In this document: positions 28,520-41,041 of the stretch, in pieces
Position numbering within the stretch: the first letter of the stretch is position 1
Layout of the letters: every line of letters begins with the position of its first letter
Assembly: GCA_026874595.1 (NCBI GenBank)
Contig: CM049314.1
Coordinates: 60,803,300 to 60,867,299 of the forward strand
Length of the DNA stretch: 64,000 nt
Source: Sipunculus nudus
Taxonomy: Eukaryota > Annelida > Sipuncula > Golfingiida > Sipunculidae
Direction: 5' to 3'
Made by a program: the position numbers and the translations under genes
Notes under the pieces: generated by a model
Seen by the model: only the letters and a program-made list of their open reading frames with translations
The model's database searches: none
What the model was told of the DNA's origin: nothing

Positions 28520-29033
28520 CCGGTAGCATGTTAAATAACCAGGGAACAAACATCGACGCGGTACCATGTGAAATAACCAGGGAACAAACATCAACCCGGT
28601 AGCAGGTTAAATAACCAGGGAACAAATATCGACCCCGTACCATGTTATATAACCAGGGAACAAACATCGACCCGGTAGCATGTTAAATAACCAGGGAACA
28701 AACATCGACTCCGTACCATGTTAAATAACCAGGGAACAAACATCGACCCGGTAGCATGTTAAATAACCAGGGAACAAACATCAATCTGGTAGCATGTTAA
28801 ATATTCTGGGAACAAACATCAATCTGGTAGCATGTTAAATAAACAGGGAACAAACATCAATTTGGTAGCATGTTAAATAACCAGGGAACAAACATCAATC
28901 TGGTAGCATGTTCAATAACAAGGGAACAAACATCGACTCGGTACCATGTTAAATAACCAGGAACAAACATCAACCCGGTAGCATGTTAAATAACCAGGGA
29001 ACAAACATCGACTCGGTACCATGTTAAATAACC
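28520..29033 (+). repeat. 1-kb family segment, two monomers shorter than its relatives
   Basis: This run follows the order at 40,470-41,041 but lacks two monomers between GTTCAATAACAAGGG (about 28,912) and the short CCAGGAACAAAC monomer (about 28,957). That is why the offset to the later copy changes from 11,932 to 12,008 bp, a difference of 76 bp. Confidence 0.82.
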
Positions 29034-32000
29034 GGGGAACACACATCAACACGGTTGAACTTGCATGTTAAATAACCAGGAAACAAACATCGACCCAGTA
29101 GCATGTTAAATAACCAGGGAACAAACTTCGACCCGGTAGCATGTTAAAATACCAGGGAACAAACATCGACCCCGTACCATGTTAAATAACCAGGGAACAA
29201 ACATCAATCCGGTTGCACTTGCATGTTAAATAACCAGGGAACAAACATCGACCCGGCAGAATGTTAAATAACCAGGGAACAAACTTCGACCCGGTACCAT
29301 GTTATATAACCAGGGAACAAACATCGACTCCATACCATGTTAAATAACCAGGGAACAAACATCGACTCGGTACCATGTTAAATAACCAGGGAACAAACAT
29401 CGACCCGGTAGCATGTTAAATAACCAGGGAACAAACATCGACCCGGTACCATGTTAAATAACCAGGGAACAAACATCAACCCAGTAGCATGTTAAATAAC
29501 CAGGGAACAAACATCGACCCGGTAGCATGTTAAATAACCAGGGAACAAACATCGACGCGGTACCATGTGAAATAACCAGGGAACAAACATCAACCCGGTA
29601 GCAGGTTAAATAACCAGGGAACAAATATCGACCCCGTACCATGTTATATAACCAGGGAACAAACATCGACCCGGTAGCATGTTAAATAACCAGGGAACAA
29701 ACATCGACTCCGTACCATGTTAAATAACCAGGGAACAAACATCGACCCGGTAGCATGTTAAATAACCAGGGAACAAACATCAATCTGGTAGCATGTTAAA
29801 TATTCTGGGAACAAACATCAATCTGGTAGCATGTTAAATAAACAGGGAACAAACATCAATTTGGTAGCATGTTAAATAACCAGGGAACAAACATCAATCT
29901 GGTAGCATGTTCAATAACCAGGGAACAAACATCGACTCGGTACCATGTTAAATAACCAGGGAACAAACATCAATCTGGTAGCATGTTAAATAACCAGGGA
30001 ACAAACATCGACCCCGTACCATGTTAAATAACCAGGGAACAAACATCGACCCCGTACCATGTTAAACAACCAGGGAACAAACATCAACCCGGTAGCATGT
30101 TAAATAACCTGAGAACAAACATCGACTCGGTACCATGTTAAATAACCAGGGAACAAACATCAACCCGGTAGCATGTTAAATAACCAGGGAACAAATATCG
30201 ACCCCGTACCATGTTATATAACCAGGGAACAAACATCGACCCGGTAGCATGTTAAATAACCAGGGAACAAACATCGACCCTGTACCATGTTAAATAACCA
30301 GGGAACAAACATCGACCCGGTAGCATGTTAAATAACCAGGGAACAAACATCAATCTGGTAGCATGTTAAATATTCAGGGAACAAACATCAATCTGGTAGC
30401 ATGTTAAATAACCAGGGAACAAACATCGACCCCGTACCATGTTAAATAACCAGGGAACAAACATCAATCTGGTAGCATGTTAAATAACGAGGGAACAAAC
30501 ATCAATCTGGTAGCATGTTAAATAACCACGGAACAAACATCGACCCGGCAGCATGTTTAACAACCAGGGAACAAACTTTGACCCGGTAGCATGTTAAATA
30601 ACGAGGGAACAAACATTGACCCGGTAGCATGTTAAATAACCAGGGAACAAACATCAATCTGGTAGCATGTTAAATAACCAGGGAATAAACATCGACCCCG
30701 TACCATGTTAAATAACCAGGGAACAAACATCAATCTGGTAGCATGTTAAATAACGAGGGAACAAACATCAATTTGGTAGCATGTTAAATAACCAGGGAAC
30801 AAACATCAATCTGGTAGCATGTTAAATATTCTGGGAACAAACATCAATCTGGTAGCATGTTAAATAAACAGGGAACAAACATCAATTTGGTACCATGTTA
30901 AATAACCAGGGAACAAACATCGACCCGGTAGCATGTTAAATAACCAGGGAACAAACATCGACCCGGTACCATGTTATATAACCAGGGAACAAACATCGAC
31001 CCCATACCATGTTAAATAACCAGGGAACAAACATCGACTCGGTACCATGTTAAATAACCAGGGAACAAACATCGACCCGGTAGCATGTTAAATAACCAGG
31101 GAACAAACATCGACCCGGTACCATGTTAAATAACCAGGGAACAAACATCAACCCAGTAGCATGTTAAATAACCAGGGAACAAACATCGACCCGGTAGCAT
31201 GTTAAATAACCAGGGAACAAACATCGACGCGGTACCATGTGAAATAACCAGGGAACAAACATCAACCCGGTAGCAGGTTAAATAACCAGGGAACAAATAT
31301 CGACCCCGTACCATGTTATATAACCAGGGAACAAACATCGACCCGGTAGCATGTTAAATAACCAGGGAACAAACATCGACTCCGTACCATGTTAAATAAC
31401 CAGGGAACAAACATCGACCCGGTAGCATGTTAAATAACCAGGGAACAAACATCAATCTGGTAGCATGTTAAATATTCTGGGAACAAACATCAATCTGGTA
31501 GCATGTTAAATAAACAGGGAACAAACATCAACTTGGTAGCATGTTAAATAACCAGGGAACAAACATCAATCTGGTAGCATGTTCAATAACCAGGGAACAA
31601 ACATCGACTCGGTACCATGTTAAATAACCAGGGAACAAACATCAATCTGGTAGCATGTTAAATAACCAGGGAACAAACATCGACCCCGTACCATGTTAAA
31701 TAACCAGGGAACAAACATCGACCCCGTACCATGTTAAACAACCAGGGAACAAACATCAACCCGGTAGCATGTTAAATAACCTGAGAACAAACATCGACTC
31801 GGTACCATGTTAAATAACCAGGGAACAATCATCGACTCGGTCCCATGTTAAATAACCAGGGAACAAACATCAACCCGGTAGCATGTTAAATAACCAGGAA
31901 CAAACATCAACCCGGTAGCATGTTAAATAACCAGGGAACAAACATCAATCTGGTAGCATGTTAAATATTCTGGGAACAAACATCAATCTGGTAGCATGTT

Positions 32001-32843
32001 AAATAAACAGGAAAAAAACATCAATTTGGTAGCATGTTAAATATTCTGGGAACAAACATCAATCTGGTAGCATGTTAAATAACCAGGGAACAAACATCGA
32101 CTCGGTACCATGTTAAATAACCAGGGAACAAACATCGACCCGGTAGCATGTTAAATAACCAGGGAACAAACATCGACCCGGTACCATGTTAAATAACCAG
32201 GGAACAAACATCAACCCAGTAGCATGTTAAATAACCAGGGAACAAACATCGACCCGGTAGCATGTTAAATAACCAGGGAACAAACATCGACGCGGTACCA
32301 TGTGAAATAACCAGGGAACAAACATCAACCCGGTAGCAGGTTAAATAACCAGGGAACAAATATCGACCCCGTACCATGTTATATAACCAGGGAACAAACA
32401 TCGACCCGGTAGCATGTTAAATAACCAGGGAACAAACATCGACTCCGTACCATGTTAAATAACCAGGGAACAAACATCGACCCGGTAGCATGTTAAATAA
32501 CCAGGGAACAAACATCAATCTGGTAGCATGTTAAATATTCTGGGAACAAACATCAATCTGGTAGCATGTTAAATAAACAGGGAACAAACATCAATTTGGT
32601 AGCATGTTAAATAACCAGGGAACAAACATCAGTCTGGTAGCATGTTCAATAACAAGGGAACAAACATCGACTCGGTACCATGTTAAATAACCAGGGAACA
32701 AACATCAATCTGGTAGCATGTTAAATAACCAGGGAACAAACATCGACCCCGTACCATGTTAAATAACCAGGAACAAACATCAACCCGGTAGCATGTTAAA
32801 TAACCAGGGAACAAACATCGACTCGGTACCATGTTAAATAACC
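29034..32843 (+). repeat. 3,810-bp higher-order unit, copy at 29-33 kb
   Basis: Bounded here by successive GGGGAACACAC monomers at 29,034 and 32,844. The same spacing and internal order occur at 41,042-44,851. The length equals 100 monomers with two 44-bp and two 37-bp forms. Inside are marker segments at 29,454, 31,126 and 32,189 and, at 30,130-30,900, a stretch with ATAACCACGG, GTTTAACAACC, AACTTTGACCC and GGGAATAAACATC borrowed in order from the 6.3-kb family. The unit is therefore a mosaic of two families. Confidence 0.86.
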
Positions 32844-33487
32844 GGGGAACACACATCAACACGGTTGAACTTGCATGTTAAATAACCAGGAAACAAACAT
32901 CGACCCAGTAGCATGTTAAATAACCAGGGAACAAACTTCGACCCGGTAGCATGTTAAAATACCAGGGAACAAACATCGACCCCGTACCATGTTAAATAAC
33001 CAGGGAACAAACATCAATCCGGTTGCACTTGCATGTTAAATAACCAGGGAACAAACATCGACCCGGCAGAATGTTAAATAACCAGGGAACAAACTTCGAC
33101 CCGGTACCATGTTATATAACCAGGGAACAAACATCGACTCCATACCATGTTAAATAACCAGGGAACAAACATCGACTCGGTACCATGTTAAATAACCAGG
33201 GAACAAACATCGACCCGGTAGCATGTTAAATAACCAGGGAACAAACATCGACCCGGTACCATGTTAAATAACCAGGGAACAAACATCAACCCAGTAGCAT
33301 GTTAAATAACCAGGGAACAAACATCGACCCGGTAGCATGTTAAATAACCAGGGAACAAACATCGACGCGGTACCATGTGAAATAACCAGGGAACAAACAT
33401 CAACCCGGTAGCAGGTTAAATAACCAGGGAACAAATATCGACCCCGTACCATGTTATATAACCAGGGAACAAACATCGACCCGGTAG
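32844..33487 (+). repeat. Start of a further 1,075-bp superunit
   Basis: This repeats the first part of the 3,810-bp unit (29,034-29,690) with offset 3,810 bp. The marker segment at 33,264 follows the one at 32,189 by 1,075 bp, equal to 28 monomers with two 44-bp and one 37-bp form. The run is cut off at about 33,488, where the sequence switches abruptly to the 6.3-kb family. Confidence 0.84.
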
Positions 33488-36400
33488 CATGTTAAATAAC
33501 CAGGGAACAAACATCGACCCCGTACCATGTTAAACAACCAGGGAACAAACATCAACCCGGTAGCATGTTAAATAACCTGGGAACAAACATCGACTCGGTA
33601 CCATGTTAAATAACCAGGGAACAATCATCGACTCGGTACCATATTAAATAACCAGGGAACAAACATCAACCCGGTAGCATGTTAAATAACCAGGGAACAA
33701 ATATCGACTCCGTACCATGTTATATAACCAGGGAACAAACATCGACCCTGTAGCATGTTAAATAACCAGGGAACAAACATCGACCCTGTACCATGTTAAA
33801 TAACCAGGGAACAAACATCGACCCGGTAGCATGTTAAATAACCAGGGAACAAACATCAATCTGGTAGCATGTTAAATATTCAGGGAACAAACATCAATCT
33901 AGTAGCATGTTAAATAACCAGGGAACAAACATCGACCCCGTACCATGTTAAATAACCAGGGAACAAACATCAATCTGATAGCATGTTAAATAACGAGGGA
34001 ACAAACATCAATCTGGTAGCATGTTAAATAACCAGGGAACAAACATCGACCCGGCAGCATGTTTAACAACCAGGGAACAAACTTTGACCCGGTAGCATGT
34101 TAAATAACGAGGGAACAAACATTGACCCGGTAGCATGTTAAATAACCAGGGAACAAACATCAACCTGGTAGCATGTTAAATAACCAGGGAATAAACATCG
34201 ACCCCGTACCATGTTAAATAACCATGGAACAAACATCGACCCGGTAGCATGTGAAATAACCAGGGAACAAACATCAATCTGGTAACATGTGAAATAACCA
34301 GGGAACAAACATCGACCCCGTACCATGTTAAATAACCAGGGAACAAACATCGACCCCGTACCATGTTAAATAACCATGGAACAAACATCAATTTGGTAGC
34401 ATGTTAAATAACCAGGGAACAAACATCGACCCCGTACCATGTTTATTAACCAGGGAACAAACATCAATCCGGTTGCACTTGCATGTTAAATAACTAGGGA
34501 ACAAACATCGACCCGGTTGCACTTGCATGTTAAATAACCAGGTAACAAACATCGACCCGGTAGCATGTTAAATAACCAGGGAACAAACATCGACCCAGTA
34601 GCATGTTAAATAACCAGGGAACAAACATCGACCCGGTAGCATGTTAAATAACCAGGGAACAAACATCAATCTGGTAGCATGTTAAATATTCAGGGAACAA
34701 ACATCAATCTGGTAGCATTTTAAATAACCAGGGAACAAAAATCGACCCCGTACCATGTTAAATAACCAGGGAACAAACATCAATCTGGTAGCATGTTAAA
34801 TAACCAGGGATCAAACATCAATCTGGTAGCATGTTAAATAACCAGGGAACAAACATCGACCCGGCAGCATGTTTAACAACCAGGGAACAAACATCGACCC
34901 GGTAGCATGTTAAATAAAGAGGGAACAAACATCGACTCGGTACCATGTTAAATAACCAGGGAACAAACATCGACCCGGTAGCATGTTAAATAACCAGGGA
35001 ACAAACATCAATCTGGTAGCATGTTAAATATTCAGTTAACAAACATCAATCTGGTAGCATGTTAAATAACCAGGGAACAAACATCGACCCCGTACCATGT
35101 TAAATAACCAGGGAACAAACATCGACTCGGTACCATGTTAAATAACCAGGGAACAAACATCAATCTGGTAGCATGTTAAATAACCAGTAAACAAACATCG
35201 ACCCCGTACCATGTTAAATAACCAGGGAACAAACATCAACCCGGTAGCATGTTAAATAACCAGGGAACAAGCATCGACTCGGTACCATGTTAAATAACCT
35301 GGGAACAAACATCAACCCGGTTGCACTTGCATGTTAAATAACCAGGGAACAAACATCGACCTAGTAGCATGTTAAATATAAGGGAACAAACTTCGACCCG
35401 GTAGCATGTTAAATAACCAGGGAACAAACATCGACCCCGTACCATGTTTATTAACCAGGGAACAAACATCAATCCGGTTGCACTTGCATGTTAAATAACT
35501 AGGGAACAAACATCGACCCGGTTGCACTTGCATGTTAAATAACCAGGGAACAAACATCGACCCGGCAGCATGTTAAATAACCAGGGAACAAACTTCGACC
35601 CGGTACCATGTTATATAACCAGGGAACAAACATCGACCCCGTACCATGTTAAATAACCAGGGAACAAACATCAACCCGGTAGCATGTTAAATAACCAGGG
35701 AACAAACATCGACTCGGTACCATGTTAAATAACCAGGGAACAAACATCGACCCCGTACCATATTAAATAACCAGGGAACAAACATCGACCCCGTACCATG
35801 TTAAATAACCAGCGAACAAACATCGACTCGGTACCATGTTAAATAACCAGGGAACAAACATCGACCCGTTACCATGTTAAATAACCAGGGAACAAACATC
35901 GACCCGGTACCATGTTAAATAACCAGGGAACAAACATCGTCCCGGTAGCATGTTAAATTACCAGGGAACAAACATCGACCCCGTACCATGTTAAATAACC
36001 AGGGAACAAACATCGACCCGGTAGCATGTTAAATAACCAGGGAACAAACATCGACTCGGTACCATGTTAAATAACCAGGGAACAAACATCAATCTGGTAG
36101 CATGTTAAATAACCAGGGAACAAACATCGACCCCGTACCATGTTAAACAACCAGGGAACAAACATCAACCCGGTAGCATGTTAAATAACCTGAGAACAAA
36201 CATCGACTCGGTACCATGTTAAATAACCAGGGAACAATCATCGACTCGGTACCATGTTAAATAACCAGGGAACAAACATCAACCCGGTAGCATGTTAAAT
36301 AACCAGGGAACAAATATCGACCCCGTACCATGTTATATAACTAGGGAACAAACATCGACCCGGTAGCATGTTAAATAACCAGGGAACAAACATCGACCCT

Positions 36401-37886
36401 GTACCATGTTAAATAACCAGGGAACAAACATCGACCCGGTAGCATGTTAAATAACCAGGGAACAAACATCAATCTGGTAGCATGTTAAATATTCAGGGAA
36501 CAAACATCAATCTGGTAGCATGTTAAATAACCAGGGAACAAACATCGACCCCGTACCATGTTAAATAACCAGGGAACAAACATCAATCTGGTAGCATGTT
36601 AAATAACGAGGGAACAAACATCAATCTGGTAGCATGTTAAATAACCACGGAACAAACATCGACCCGGCAGCATGTTTAACAACCAGGGAACAAACTTTGA
36701 CCCGGTAGCATGTTAAATAACGAGGGAACAAACATTGACCCGGTAGCATGTTAAATAACCAGGGAACAAACATCAATCTGGTAGCATGTTAAATAACCAG
36801 GGAATAAACATCGACCCGTACCATGTTAAATAACCATGGAAAAAACATCGACCCGGTAGCATGTGAAATAACCATGGAACAAACATCAATCTGGTAAAAT
36901 GTGAAATAACCAGGGAACAAACATCGACCCCGTACCATGTTAAATAACGAGGGAACAAACATCGACCCCGTACCATGTTAAATAACCATGGAACAAACAT
37001 CAATTTGGTAGCATGTTAAATAACCAGGGAACAAACATCAATCTGGTAGCATGTTAAATATTCTGGGAACAAACATCAATCTGGTAGCATGTTAAATAAA
37101 CAGGGAACAAACATCAATTTGGTAGCATGTTAAATAACCAGGGAACAAACATCAATCTGGTAGCAAGTTCAATAACAAGGGAACAAACATCGACTCGGTA
37201 CCATGTAAATAACCAGGGAACAAACATCAATCTGGTAGCATGTTAAATAACCAGGGAACAAACATCGACCCCGTACCATGTTAAATAACCAGGAACAAAC
37301 ATCAACCCGGTAGCATGTTAAATAACCAGGGAACAAACATCGACTCGGTACCATGTTAAATAACCGGGGAACACACATCAACACGGTTGAACTTGCATGT
37401 TAAATAACCAGGAAACAAACATCGACCCAGTAGCATGTTAAATAACCAGGGAACAAACTTCGACCCGGTAGCATGTTAAAATACCAGGGAACAAACATCG
37501 ACCCCGTACCATGTTAAATAACCAGGGAACAAACATCAATCCGGTTGCACTTGCATGTTAAATAACCAGGGAACAAACATCGACCCGGCAGAATGTTAAA
37601 TAACCAGGGAACAAACTTCGACCCGGTACCATGTTATATAACCAGGGAACAAACATCGACCCCATACCATGTTAAATAACCAGGGAACAAACATCGACTC
37701 GGTACCATGTTAAATAACCAGGGAACAAACATCGACCCGGTAGCATGTTAAATAACCAGGGAACAAACATCGACCCGGTACCATGTTAAATAACCAGGGA
37801 ACAAACATCAACCCAGTAGCATGTTAAATAACCAGGGAACAAACATCGACCCGGTAGCATGTTAAATAACCAGGGAACAAACATCG
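33488..37886 (+). repeat. Third, partial copy of the 6,304-bp unit (about 4.4 kb)
   Basis: It matches 21,297-25,695 with an offset of 12,191 bp. Unlike copies 1 and 2, which look identical, this copy has scattered substitutions: AACCTGGTAGC near 34,161, GACCCGG near 34,896 where copy 2 has GACCAGG, AACAAGCATCGAC near 35,269 where copy 2 has AACAAACACCGAC, ATAACGAGGG near 36,947 where copy 2 has CCAGGG, and GCAAGTTC near 37,165. That is roughly one change per several hundred bases, so this copy split off earlier or has had separate exchange. It sits inside the 1-kb family, splitting it. Confidence 0.88.
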
Positions 37887-38540
37887 ACGCGGTACCATGT
37901 GAAATAACCAGGGAACAAACATCAACCCGGTAGCAGGTTAAATAACCAGGGAACAAATATCGACCCCGTACCATGTTATATAACCAGGAAACAAACATCG
38001 ACCCGGTAGCATGTTAAAATACCAGGGAACAAACATCGACCCCGTACCATGTTAAATAACCAGGGAACAAACATCAATCCGGTTGCACTTGCATGTTAAA
38101 TAACCAGGGAACAAACATCGACCCGGCAGAATGTTAAATAACCAGGGAACAAACTTCGACCCGGTACCATGTTATATAACCAGGGAACAAACATCGACCC
38201 CATACCATGTTAAATAACCAGGGAACAAACATCGACTCGGTACCATGTTAAATAACCAGGGAACAAACATCGACCCGGTAGCATGTTAAATAACCAGGGA
38301 ACAAACATCGACCCGGTACCATGTTAAATAACCAGGGAACAAACATCAACCCAGTAGCATGTTAAATAACCAGGGAACAAACATCGACCCGGTAGCATGT
38401 TAAATAACCAGGGAACAAACATCGACGCGGTACCATGTGAAATAACCAGGGAACAAACATCAACCCGGTAGCAGGTTAAATAACCAGGGAACAAATATCG
38501 ACCCCGTACCATGTTATATAACCAGGGAACAAACATCGAC
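37463..38540 (+). repeat. 538-bp tandem duplication (14 monomers)
   Basis: Marker segments at 37,786 and 38,324 are 538 bp apart, and the AAAATACCAGGG monomer occurs near 37,470 and 38,008. The offset equals thirteen 38-bp and one 44-bp monomer. The junction near 38,000 joins a CCAGGAAACAAAC monomer to the AAAATACC monomer. This is the point where the partial 6.3-kb copy returns to the 1-kb family. Confidence 0.83.
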
Positions 38541-41041
38541 CCGGTAGCATGTTAAATAACCAGGGAACAAACATCGACTCCGTACCATGTTAAATAACCA
38601 GGGAACAAACATCGACCCGGTAGCATGTTAAATAACCAGGGAACAAACATCAATCTGGTAGCATGTTAAATATTCTGGGAACAAACATCAATCTGGTAGC
38701 ATGTTAAATAAACAGGGAACAAACATCAATTTGGTAGCATGTTAAATAACCAGGGAACAAACATCAATCTGGTAGCATGTTCAATAACCAGGGAACAAAC
38801 ATCGACTCGGTACCATGTTAAATAACCAGGGAAAAAACATCAATCTGGTAGCATGTTAAATAACCAGGGAACAAACATCGACTCGGTACCATGTTAAATA
38901 ACCGGGGAACACACATCAACACGGTTGAACTTGCATGTTAAATAACCAGGAAACAAACATCGACCCAGTAGCATGTTAAATAACCAGGGAACAAACTTCG
39001 ACCCGGTAGCATGTTAAAATACCAGGGAACAAACATTGACCCCGTACCATGTTAAATAACCAGGGAACAAACATCAATCCGGTTGCACTTGCATGTTAAA
39101 TAACCAGGGAACAAACATCGACCCGGCAGAATGTTAAATAACCAGGGAACAAACTTCGACCCGGTACCATGTTATATAACCAGGGAACAAACATCGACCC
39201 CATACCATGTTAAATAACCAGGGAACAAACATCGACTCGGTACCATGTTAAATAACCAGGGAACAAACATCGACCCGGTAGCATGTTAAATAACCAGGGA
39301 ACAAACATCGACCCGGTACCATGTTAAATAACCAGGGAACAAACATCAACCCAGTAGCATGTTAAATAACCAGGGAACAAACATCGACCCGGTAGCATGT
39401 TAAATAACCAGGGAACAAACATCGACGCGGTACCATGTGAAATAACCAGGGAACAAACATCAACCCGGTAGCAGGTTAAATAACCAGGGAACAAATATCG
39501 ACCCCGTACCATGTTATATAACCAGGGAACAAACATCGACCCGGTAGCATGTTAAATAACCAGGGAACAAACATCGACTCCGTACCATGTTAAATAACCA
39601 GGGAACAAACATCGACCCGGTAGCATGTTAAATAACCAGGGAACAAACATCAATCTGGTAGCATGTTAAATATTCTGGGAACAAACATCAATCTGGTAGC
39701 ATGTTAAATAAACAGGGAACAAACATCAATTTGGTAGCATGTTAAATAACCAGGGAACAAACATCAATCTGGTAGCATGTTCAATAACCAGGGAACAAAC
39801 ATCGACTCGGTACCATGTTAAATAACCAGGGAACAAACATCAATCTGGTAGCATGTTAAATAACCAGGGAACAAACATCGACCCCGTACCATGTTAAATA
39901 ACCAGGGAACAAACATCGACCCCGTACCATGTTAAACAACCAGGGAACAAACATCAACCCGGTAGCATGTTAAATAACCTGAGAACAAACATCGACTCGG
40001 TACCATGTTAAATAACCAGGGAACAATCATCGACTCGGTCCCATGTTAAATAACCAGGGAACAAACATCAACCCGGTAGCATGTTAAATAACCAGGAACA
40101 AACATCAACCCGGTAGCATGTTAAATAACCAGGGAACAAACATCAATCTGGTAGCATGTTAAATATTCTGGGAACAAACATCAATCTGGTAGCATGTTAA
40201 ATAAACAGGGAACAAACATCAATTTGGTAGCATGTTAAATATTCTGGGAACAAACATCAATCTGGTAGCATGTTAAATAACCAGGGAACAAACATCGACT
40301 CGGTACCATGTTAAATAACCAGGGAACAAACATCGACCCGGTAGCATGTTAAATAACCAGGGAACAAACATCGACCCGGTACCATGTTAAATAACCAGGG
40401 AACAAACATCAACCCAGTAGCATGTTAAATAACCAGGGAACAAACATCGACCCGGTAGCATGTTAAATAACCAGGGAACAAACATCGACGCGGTACCATG
40501 TGAAATAACCAGGGAACAAACATCAACCCGGTAGCAGGTTAAATAACCAGGGAACAAATATCGACCCCGTACCATGTTATATAACCAGGGAACAAACATC
40601 GACCCGGTAGCATGTTAAATAACCAGGGAACAAACATCGACTCCGTACCATGTTAAATAACCAGGGAACAAACATCGACCCGGTAGCATGTTAAATAACC
40701 AGGGAACAAACATCAATCTGGTAGCATGTTAAATATTCTGGGAACAAACATCAATCTGGTAGCATGTTAAATAAACAGGGAACAAACATCAATTTGGTAG
40801 CATGTTAAATAACCAGGGAACAAACATCAATCTGGTAGCATGTTCAATAACAAGGGAACAAACATCGACTCGGTACCATGTTAAATAACCAGGGAACAAA
40901 CATCAATCTGGTAGCATGTTAAATAACCAGGGAACAAACATCGACCCCGTACCATGTTAAATAACCAGGAACAAACATCAACCCGGTAGCATGTTAAATA
41001 ACCAGGGAACAAACATCGACTCGGTACCATGTTAAATAACC
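38541..41041 (+). repeat. 1-kb superunits (second cluster)
   Basis: Marker segments at 39,324 and 40,387, 1,063 bp apart, repeat 26,861-28,500 and 31,126-32,400 in order. The stretch shares CATTGACCCCG near 39,034 with 26,571, which links it to the first cluster rather than to 31 kb. It also contains one copy of the GACTCGGTCCC series near 40,033 and the GGAACAAACATC short monomer near 40,095. Confidence 0.83.
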
